From JBNJEM01 sp051745935 (GTDB lineage Bacteria; Planctomycetota; Planctomycetia; Pirellulales; Pirellulaceae), in NCBI GenBank assembly GCA_051745935.1, contig JBNJEM010000065.1, forward strand, positions 1 to 20,046: 20,046 nucleotides of DNA, written 5' to 3'. Positions 15,095 to 20,046 of the stretch are shown here, piece by piece (the stretch's first letter is position 1; each line of letters starts with the position of its first letter). Below the pieces are notes generated by a model. That model worked only from the letters and a program-made list of their open reading frames with translations. It was not told where the DNA came from and made no database searches. Both the position numbers and the translations under genes were made by a program.

Positions 15095-16561
15095 ATGAAC
15101 GTCTGTCTTGGAAGGTCCTTGTGCGTGTTACTTTTCGTCGCCTTCGCCATAGCGCATGGCGCGGCCTGGGCAACGAGCGCTGGTGCTGGTGAATTCACCG
15201 CCGAGACCACGCCCCACAATCCCTTGCGCTCCTCGCCGCAACCCCGGGCAGCAGCCAAAGAGGTGGAGCGGGTGACGGCGACACCCCCGGCAAGCCGCTC
15301 GGGGACCGCGGAGGAAACCGAGCCCGAGCGGGTCCGCTCCACCGATTCCGCCCCCTCGCCCACCCAAAAACAAACCTCGGTGCGCCGGGTGTCCTATGAG
15401 CGCCCCGGGCGCTATCCACGTCAGGGAAACCGGCGTCCGCGGCTCGGTTTCATGCCACGACACCGGCGGATGTCGTACCAGCAGGAATCGGATGATCAAC
15501 AGCAACCGGCTGAAACCCCGGAGATGCCTCTCGAGTCGGCCGAGCCCATCCAGCCGATGGAAAGGCCGGAAGAAATGAGATTCGATGATCTACCTGCCGA
15601 AGGTGAATTCATGACGCCCGAGGCGGCGGATCAGTTCATGGGGCCCGGCACTGGCCCCGACTGCATGGGCCCGCATGCATGCGGCGAAATGGCCTGCGAT
15701 TGCGGCGAATGTACCGGCTATGGCTGCGGTTGCTGCCGCCGATGCTGTTTCCCCTACCTATGGCTGGACAAGATTGAGCTTTTTTCCGGAATGCAAGGCT
15801 TTACGGCGCCGTTGAATCGCGGAGAAACCGGGAGTTTCGGGTTTCACTACGGCGGCAATTGGGCGGCCCCCGTCCCCGGGTTTTTGAATCAGCCATTTGG
15901 CGGCCAGATAGGCTACCGCGGCGTCAGCAGCAATTATTCTGGCGCGTCCTTCTCCGAAGACACGCGAAACCAAAGCTTTATCACGGCCGGGTTGTTTCGG
16001 CGAGTTGATTGGGGACTGCAGGGCGGCATTGTCGTCGACATTCTAGCCGAGGACTGGTACTACGACACACTGGAACTTACCCAACTCCGGAGTGAACTCA
16101 GCTGGGTCTTTCCCCAGTGGCATGAGCTGGGATTCCGATTCACCGGCGGAACCAAAAACAACGATGTCGAGTCGCTGCTTCTGTCTCATGGCCAAAGCCG
16201 GTCAGTGATCGAAACCTACGAACCCACCGACCTGTTCACGCTGTTCTACCGTCGTCGCTTTGAGGAAATTGGAGGTGGATACGGGCGGCTATACGCCGGT
16301 TTCACCGGACACGGCGAAGGACTTATCGGGACCGACTTCAAACTTCCTCTCACCGACAGCCTCGCGCTACAGAGCGGGTTCACCTACCTGATTCCCAAGG
16401 ATGGAAGTCGTCAGAACGCCCATCTGCAGGAAGCCTGGAACGTGGGGTTGACACTGGTCTGGTACCCCGGCACTCGCAAGGCGTACGGAAACGATTACTT
16501 CAGGCCACTGTTCAATGTCGCCGATAACGGCAGCTTCATCGTCCGTCCGTCGGCCGACTAA
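15095..16561 (+). CDS. DUF6666/BBP7-like planctomycete surface protein
   Basis: A 488-residue exported protein. The signal peptide is MNVCLGRSLCVLLFVAFAIA to about residue 28. A long Pro/Glu/Arg-rich disordered part follows (about 30-175), then a Cys-rich knot (CMGPHACGEMACDCGECTGY, continuing GCGCCRRCC, about 190-220). The C-terminal domain (about 225-488) has alternating aromatic/Gly strands (KIELFSGMQGFTAPLNRGET, FGFHYGGNW, QIGYRGVSSNYSG, AGLFRRVDWGLQGG), fitting the outer-membrane-like beta-barrel proteins of Planctomycetes (DUF6666 or BBP7 groups). Role unknown; probably structural in the envelope. Start: ATG at 15095 with GAGGA 9 nt upstream; a GTG five codons earlier is possible. Family assignment is from recall of strand patterns. 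Confidence 0.8.
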   Translation: MNVCLGRSLCVLLFVAFAIAHGAAWATSAGAGEFTAETTPHNPLRSSPQPRAAAKEVERVTATPPASRSGTAEETEPERVRSTDSAPSPTQKQTSVRRVSYERPGRYPRQGNRRPRLGFMPRHRRMSYQQESDDQQQPAETPEMPLESAEPIQPMERPEEMRFDDLPAEGEFMTPEAADQFMGPGTGPDCMGPHACGEMACDCGECTGYGCGCCRRCCFPYLWLDKIELFSGMQGFTAPLNRGETGSFGFHYGGNWAAPVPGFLNQPFGGQIGYRGVSSNYSGASFSEDTRNQSFITAGLFRRVDWGLQGGIVVDILAEDWYYDTLELTQLRSELSWVFPQWHELGFRFTGGTKNNDVESLLLSHGQSRSVIETYEPTDLFTLFYRRRFEEIGGGYGRLYAGFTGHGEGLIGTDFKLPLTDSLALQSGFTYLIPKDGSRQNAHLQEAWNVGLTLVWYPGTRKAYGNDYFRPLFNVADNGSFIVRPSAD

Positions 16562-16571
16562 CAGGCAACAG

Positions 16572-16624
16572 TCGCCGCGCCAGGGATTGGTGGAGAAATC
16601 AAACTCAACCGATCCACGCGGCGA
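16572..16624 (+). terminator. Long-loop inverted repeat after the surface-protein gene
   Basis: TCGCCGCG (16572-16579) and CGCGGCGA (16617-16624) are perfect 8-bp inverted arms with a 37-nt spacer, 10 nt past the stop codon. There is no T-run. It could be a 3' RNA structure. Confidence 0.35.
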
Positions 16625-16656
16625 TGCGCCTTCAAAGCCTTCAACGCCCGTGCCTC

Positions 16657-16760
16657 TATACCTCAGGCGGTCGGATTCGTCCGGGTGGAAAGCTGCCCGA
16701 CCCAAGCCGTCCTCCCGTTGGTCGGACTCGCGGCGGACAAAGTCATCCGCGACCGGTATG
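16657..16760 (+). repeat. 104-bp dispersed repeat, copy 5
   Basis: Full-length copy, TATACCTCAGGCGG to GACCGGTATG, 95 bp past the stop of the surface-protein gene and in the sense direction. It has one core difference (CCGACCCAAG) and the best terminal inverted repeat of the family (TATACC against GGTAT plus one mismatch). Confidence 0.9.
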
Positions 16761-16869
16761 GCGTTGGCGTGGTGGCCCAGCCGGCGGAGCCGGTTGCGTT
16801 GCAGTCGCCGGTAACGCCGACCAAGCTCGGCGCCGCATGGACACGAGCTGTCAGCCGGCGCGCTACGAC

Positions 16870-16898
16870 TTCTCAGGTGTCCACGCCTCCAGTATAAT
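16870..16898 (+). promoter_or_regulatory. Candidate housekeeping promoter
   Basis: TTCTCA (16870-16875), a 17-bp spacer and a perfect TATAAT (16893-16898). Transcription would start near 16905 and produce a leader of about 430 nt before the gene at 17334, passing through a triple 15-bp repeat and two hairpins. It could equally drive a separate small RNA. Confidence 0.55.
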
Positions 16899-17064
16899 GC
16901 GCGCACACGCTTGCCACGCTGGCCCAACGGCCCCTATGGGGCGACCACGATCTGATTCGGCCGTTAAGCTGAAGGAATCGGGCCGCGTGCAGCCGAGCGG
17001 CACTGGTCCGTGTTGGAAAGGCAAGACGCTTCACGAAACCAGCAAGGTTTCGTGCCGCCAAATC

Positions 17065-17121
17065 AGTGTGGAAAAAAGCAGTGTGGAAAAAAGCAGTGTG
17101 GAAAAAAGCAGTGTTGAAAGC
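17065..17121. repeat. 15-bp tandem repeat, 3.8 units
   Basis: AGTGTGGAAAAAAGC occurs three times without change (17065-17079, 17080-17094, 17095-17109), then once shortened and altered (AGTGTTGAAAGC, 17110-17121). The unit contains an A6 run, so it is prone to slippage and may bend DNA. It lies in the leader of the charged-protein gene. Confidence 0.9.
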
Positions 17122-17183
17122 TGGAATCAGGTGTGGTGACCCGCTGTTGAACGCGACCACCTGTTTGGCCCGATGAGCGGCGA

Positions 17184-17211
17184 TGTCCGTAAGCCTTCCC
17201 AGGCTAGCGCC
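17184..17211 (+). repeat. Hairpin element, first copy of inverted pair
   Basis: TGTCCGTAAGCCTTCCCAGG and the following CTAGCGCC fold as CGT-A-AGCCT / AGGCT-A-GCG with a TCCC loop. It matches the inverted copy at 17251-17278 at 22 of 28 positions, with compensatory differences in the stem. Confidence 0.65.
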
Positions 17212-17250
17212 GCCACTGAGAGAATCTTCTCGTGTTTCGCCGGATTCACG

Positions 17251-17278
17251 GGCGTCAGGCTGGAAAGCCTGACGGACA
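17251..17278 (-). repeat. Hairpin element, second copy (inverted)
   Basis: A perfect 9-bp stem, CGTCAGGCT / AGCCTGACG with a GGAA loop (17253-17274 on the plus strand). Read on the minus strand it aligns with the copy at 17184-17211. It lies about 60 bp before the start of the next gene; such a stable stem could act as a terminator or processing site. Confidence 0.7.
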
Positions 17279-17333
17279 CCAATCGGCTACCGTGTGACAA
17301 ACACGCTAGTCCTGCATGGGGACACGTCGGCAC

Positions 17334-18494
17334 ATGAACCAACCAGAATACAATCCAGAACCGTACAATCCAAAAACGCCGGACAACGGCACCCCCGACG
17401 AGAAGCGTTCCGTAAACCACTGGCGCGACCTCGCTGAAATGTTGGGCGCGGATCCGGGGGAGCCCGCGGAGGTGGAGGAACCGAGCGGGGACGAAGCCGA
17501 AGCGAGTGAGCCGGTGAAGGCACGCGACGAAGCCCCCTCAACCGAACCTTCTCCCGAACCGGAAGCGGACGCGGCGGCGGAACCGCCCAATCCACCGGGA
17601 CCGCTCCCGCCACGCCCCCCGACCGACTGGTATGTCTTGGCTTCGGAATTGGGGATCGAGGTGGAACCCCCCCTTTCGGAACCCCAAGAAGAGGCCGTCC
17701 AAGAAGAGACAGCCGCGACGGCCCACCCCGACATGGAACAGCCCCCCGAATCGGAAACGGTCGAGTCAGAGCCCACGGCGAGTATCGAAGACAAGAACCT
17801 GGCCCGGTCGGACAACATCTGGCGGGATGTCGACAGCGAGGAACCGGTCGCCGGCGCTCCGGAAGCAAGCGGCGAGGACGCTGAAATCGCAACGCCACGG
17901 GAACCACAAGAGGGGGAAGAGCTGGCGGAGGAAGACGAGGAACAAGAAGAAGATGAACTGGTGGTGGAAGTTTCCAGACATCGCTCGCGACGCGGACGCC
18001 GCCGCCGGTCGCGAAAACGCGAGGATACCGAGACCGCCGAACCCGACGCTGGGGATTCCGAAAGCGACGCCGGACCACCGGCCATGGATGCCGCGCTCGA
18101 GGACACGGAATCCGTCGACGAAGAGGCAGCGGAGGACGCCGAGGAACGATCCGAGGAAGAACGCGAGACGAAACGTCGTCGCCGCCGGCGCCGCCGGCCA
18201 AGGAGAACCAATGGACGCACGGAGAATCATCAGGATGAAGCGGCGCAAGTAAAAACCGGCGAGGAACGGAGCGATGCCGAAGCCTGCGACGAAGCCCCGA
18301 TGTCACCGACTCAGGAGGAGACTGAAGCGGCTGACGACGAATATCCCGATAAACCCGGGAAAAAACCCAAACACCGGAAAATCCCCACGTGGGAGGAAGC
18401 CGTCTCGGTGATCATCGACAGCAACTTAGAGTCTCGGTCCAGAAAAGGGAGCTCGAAGGGAAAGTCCCGCGGTTCGCGGAAACGGCGAAATTAG
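17334..18494 (+). CDS. Highly charged Arg/Glu-rich protein, possibly nucleic-acid binding
   Basis: A 386-residue protein dominated by low-complexity Glu/Asp/Pro tracts and two basic blocks (SRRGRRRRSRKR and KRRRRRRRRPRR). Three short ordered segments stand out: HWRDLAEMLGADP near the N-terminus, DWYVLASELGIEVEPPL at about 97-113, and KIPTWEEAVSVIIDSNLESR near the C-terminus, followed by a Lys/Arg/Ser/Gly tail. This layout resembles planctomycete proteins of unknown role and the disordered RNA-binding tails of RNase E-like proteins, but no catalytic domain is present. There is no signal peptide. Start is uncertain: ATG 17334 has GGGGA 11 nt upstream; ATG 17316, six codons earlier, has no ribosome site. 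Function unknown; RNA binding is an inference from composition. Confidence 0.75.
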   Translation: MNQPEYNPEPYNPKTPDNGTPDEKRSVNHWRDLAEMLGADPGEPAEVEEPSGDEAEASEPVKARDEAPSTEPSPEPEADAAAEPPNPPGPLPPRPPTDWYVLASELGIEVEPPLSEPQEEAVQEETAATAHPDMEQPPESETVESEPTASIEDKNLARSDNIWRDVDSEEPVAGAPEASGEDAEIATPREPQEGEELAEEDEEQEEDELVVEVSRHRSRRGRRRRSRKREDTETAEPDAGDSESDAGPPAMDAALEDTESVDEEAAEDAEERSEEERETKRRRRRRRRPRRTNGRTENHQDEAAQVKTGEERSDAEACDEAPMSPTQEETEAADDEYPDKPGKKPKHRKIPTWEEAVSVIIDSNLESRSRKGSSKGKSRGSRKRRN

Positions 18495-18528
18495 CTGGAC
18501 AGCGCCACTTCGCGGCCATGAAAGGGCA

Positions 18529-18633
18529 TATCTTTCAGGCGGTTGGTTTTTTCCCCCGTGAAAAACTGCCCGACGCAAGCCGTCCGCCCGTTGGTCGGAC
18601 TCGCGGCGGAGAAAATCATCCGCGACCGGCACA
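18529..18633 (+). repeat. 104-bp dispersed repeat, copy 6 (most diverged)
   Basis: A 105-bp copy, TATCTTTCAGGCGG to GACCGGCACA, only 34 bp past the stop of the charged-protein gene and in a convergent gap. The left hairpin has changed on both arms (GTTTTTT and GTGAAAAAC instead of TTTTTCC and GGTGGAAAGC) yet still pairs. The core has one further change (CGTCCGCCCG). The terminal stem is weak here. Confidence 0.88.
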
Positions 18634-18726
18634 AATCGTATTTCTCTCGGGAATTCACGCCACCAGGACAAACCCGGTGGCGGCAAGACTTTGCGATAAA
18701 ACGGCCCTTGGCTCGGCCTCCACCCG

Positions 18727-18770
18727 CCCGGATCATGGACAGCCCGGATCATGGACAGCCCGGATCATGG
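18727..18770. repeat. 16-bp tandem repeat, 2.75 units
   Basis: CCCGGATCATGGACAG occurs at 18727-18742 and 18743-18758, then CCCGGATCATGG at 18759-18770, leading into a CATGGACCATG palindrome. It lies in the convergent gap, 90 bp before the 3' end of the minus-strand gene. The rest of the gap (18634-18859) holds no gene. Confidence 0.85.
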
Positions 18771-18859
18771 ACCATGAGGGGCACGCTTCCCACCGCGAGA
18801 TGCCGACCAGCGGGAATATGACCGGGCCTTTCCGGACAATCCTTCCACTCGCCGAAAAG

Positions 18860-19603
18860 CTACTGGATCACAATAGCCTCCTGCAACGGTCGCAATACAT
18901 GATCGGCAATGTGATTGTCGATTAAACGCTGGCAGGTACCAGCAAGGTGGCGCATGACCGTGACGTACGATTCTCCCGCCTCCAGCCCCCCGAAACGCCG
19001 CGCGGTCACATACACACTCAACTGCTCTTCGGGATAATTCCCGGTTCGCACGCAGTAGGCACTTGTGCGAGTTTCAAAACTGAGGCGGCATTGCACCCGA
19101 CATTCATCATCCAACGCAATATGAAAGCTGGGTTCGTGGCCGATTACCGTGGCGCCTGGCAATTCACTCAGGTGTTCGAACGCGGGCACCACGCCAAGTG
19201 CCTCCACAAGCAGTTGATTATGGTTGCCTCGATAGGTGAAATCGAACCCAAACATCACATTCAACGATTCACAATCGAGCGAGGTGACGCTCAATGCATA
19301 GGGCGCAAGATCAAGGACGCAATCGTGTTGCTGCAAAGCGTCCTGGATCGTCGGCGGATTCACGTGGCCCGAACAGATGCGGAGCATATCAATACTCGCC
19401 CAACGGTAGGATCCACTTTCTCGTTCCTCTTCAAGCACGTGATCACCGCGGTCACGGACGTAAAAGTTTCGCATCGTCGGGTACTGACGTTGGATCTGTT
19501 CAAAGTAATGCAGCACGCTTTCTCGGTTCTGCGGCAACTCCATTTCAGTGTTAAGATTCATGTTGATGTAATGGTCGTCGCTTAGGATGTCGTAGCGACT
19601 CAT
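18860..19603 (-). CDS. Conserved protein of unknown function
   Basis: A 247-residue soluble protein without signal peptide or membrane segment. It opens MSRYDILSDDHYINMNLNTE and continues with MRNFYVRDRGDHVLEEERES, SYRWASIDMLRICSGHVNPP and MFGFDFTYRGNHNQLLVEAL. These densely aromatic and acidic stretches look like a well-folded single domain and are familiar from conserved proteins in Planctomycetes, but no function is known to me. No nucleotide-binding or metal motif is evident. Start: ATG 19603 has GAGGAG 9 nt upstream, and length and frame are consistent. It is convergent with the charged-protein gene. Confidence is high that it is a gene and low on any role. Confidence 0.88.
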   Translation of the reverse strand: MSRYDILSDDHYINMNLNTEMELPQNRESVLHYFEQIQRQYPTMRNFYVRDRGDHVLEEERESGSYRWASIDMLRICSGHVNPPTIQDALQQHDCVLDLAPYALSVTSLDCESLNVMFGFDFTYRGNHNQLLVEALGVVPAFEHLSELPGATVIGHEPSFHIALDDECRVQCRLSFETRTSAYCVRTGNYPEEQLSVYVTARRFGGLEAGESYVTVMRHLAGTCQRLIDNHIADHVLRPLQEAIVIQ

Positions 19604-19714
19604 CAGCGCGGCTCCTCGTTCCGGTAGATTACTGGCGTGCGTGGTACCTTGCCTGAACGCAAGGCCCGAATTGGGGGATGTGCAAAACCAAGCGCTGTTC
19701 AGTATAAGTTGTGG

Positions 19715-19787
19715 CGGAGCGAACTGTCAAACCAAGCGCGCGGCGTGTCGGTCAACCGGCCAGTCACACGCTCCGGCCCCTTTTTTT
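19715..19787 (+). ncRNA. Possible small structured RNA or leader with terminator
   Basis: CGGAGCG (19715-19721) can pair with CGCTCCG (19769-19775); an inner alternative pairs GCGTGT (19743-19748) with ACACGC (19766-19771). A T7 run follows at 19781-19787. A weak TATAAG (19703-19708) lies just upstream. No plus-strand gene precedes it, so it would be a free RNA or a leader. Weak evidence. Confidence 0.3.
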
Positions 19788-19888
19788 GTAACGTTTTAGC
19801 GAACTGAAGTAAGGCTCTCCCAGGCAATGAGGGTTGGAAAACGGCCCTGCGGAGCGCGCAGGCCGCCGTCATGATCCTTGCCGGTTTA

Positions 19889-19920
19889 GGCTCTGTTAAG
19901 AAATAACTGTCTGATTTAAG
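19889..19920. mobile_element. Possible insertion-sequence end
   Basis: An AT-rich stretch beginning GGCTCTGTTAAGAAATAACT, set in GC-rich sequence, has the look of a transposon terminal repeat. The other end and any transposase would lie beyond the window. Only one end is visible, so this is tentative. Confidence 0.25.
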
Positions 19921-20046
19921 GGATTCGAGTGACGTTCCCAGTTCGGGCGAGGGGAGACTCAGGTTCCTCGCTCCATTACGGCGGTTATCCGTGCTGGATG
20001 AGATGCCCCGGGCTGGTCCCGGGGAGTTTCACGTTTTTCGCTAATG

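Larger units (their letters stand above)
19604..20046. other. Right-edge intergenic region rich in hairpins
   Basis: No protein gene is seen. Hairpins are CCTTGC/GCAAGG (19647-19664), CGGCCCTGCG/CGCAGGCCG with one bulge (19842-19865) and CCCCGGG/CCCGGGG (20006-20024, then a T5 near 20034). An 11-bp word AAACCAAGCGC is repeated at 19685-19695 and 19729-19739. A possible small RNA and an insertion-sequence end are listed separately. The window ends on an ATG (20044-20046) without ribosome site. Confidence 0.5.

Noticed and set aside
17287..18306. Long minus-strand frames opposite the charged-protein gene
   Set aside because: They are the antisense reflection of Glu/Arg codon runs; the plus frame has conserved-looking motifs and a proper stop, while the antisense translations are Ser/Arg/Pro low complexity.
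3291..18633. CRISPR array interpretation of the 104-bp repeats
   Set aside because: The units are kilobases apart, one is inverted, whole genes lie between them and no cas genes are present.

Overview
The window looks like chromosomal DNA from a Planctomycete, probably Pirellulales-like. This is inferred from protein types and was not confirmed by any search. The pointers are a twin-arginine secreted aldo/keto reductase, a secreted DUF4380-like protein, an M28 peptidase with two PDZ domains, a large secreted DUF3352-like protein, a DUF6666/BBP7-like outer-surface protein, a receiver protein fused to an RsbW-type ATPase, and wide gaps between genes. Base composition is GC-rich and most starts have a GGAGG-type ribosome site. 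No tRNA, rRNA, CRISPR array, phage or defence island was seen.

Layout. 498-1658 (minus): a 3-hydroxyisobutyrate-dehydrogenase-like oxidoreductase preceded by a short GNAT-like reading frame. 1877-2920 (plus): a Tat-exported aldo/keto reductase. 3011-3235: a 203-bp transposon remnant with terminal inverted repeats and an 11-bp target duplication. 3512-4558 (minus): a secreted galactose-mutarotase-fold protein. 5422-7134 (plus): a secreted M28 aminopeptidase with two PDZ domains and a suspicious C-terminal tail. 7077-7629 (minus): a small DUF433/DUF5615 toxin-antitoxin module with a truncated toxin and an extra overlapping small frame. 8081-9601 and 10539-12824 (minus): two large exported proteins of unknown function. 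13514-14425 (minus): a response regulator with a C-terminal anti-sigma-type ATPase domain. 15095-16561 (plus): a DUF6666-like surface protein. 17334-18494 (plus): a highly charged Arg/Glu-rich protein. 18860-19603 (minus): a conserved protein of unknown function. 19604-20046 has hairpins, a possible small RNA and a possible insertion-sequence end.

The strongest unexplained signal is a 104-bp repeat present six times in 20 kb (3291, 7705, 10210, 13191, 16657, 18529). It has TATA-type inverted ends, a nearly invariant core of about 45 bp and three potential hairpins. Exactly one copy lies in each large gap that follows at least one gene end, and none lies in the three gaps between divergent genes. 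This fits either a very abundant miniature transposable element or a structured 3'-region element. Other structures are a pair of inverted hairpins with compensatory base changes (17184-17278), tandem repeats just upstream of two minus-strand genes (12851-12880 and 14477-14518), and an unassigned minus-strand terminator inside a divergent gap (14645-14668).

The genes do not form one pathway. They are mostly single transcription units; only the toxin-antitoxin group (7077-7629) and perhaps 498-1658 look like operons. The common theme is export: at least six products carry an N-terminal signal sequence.
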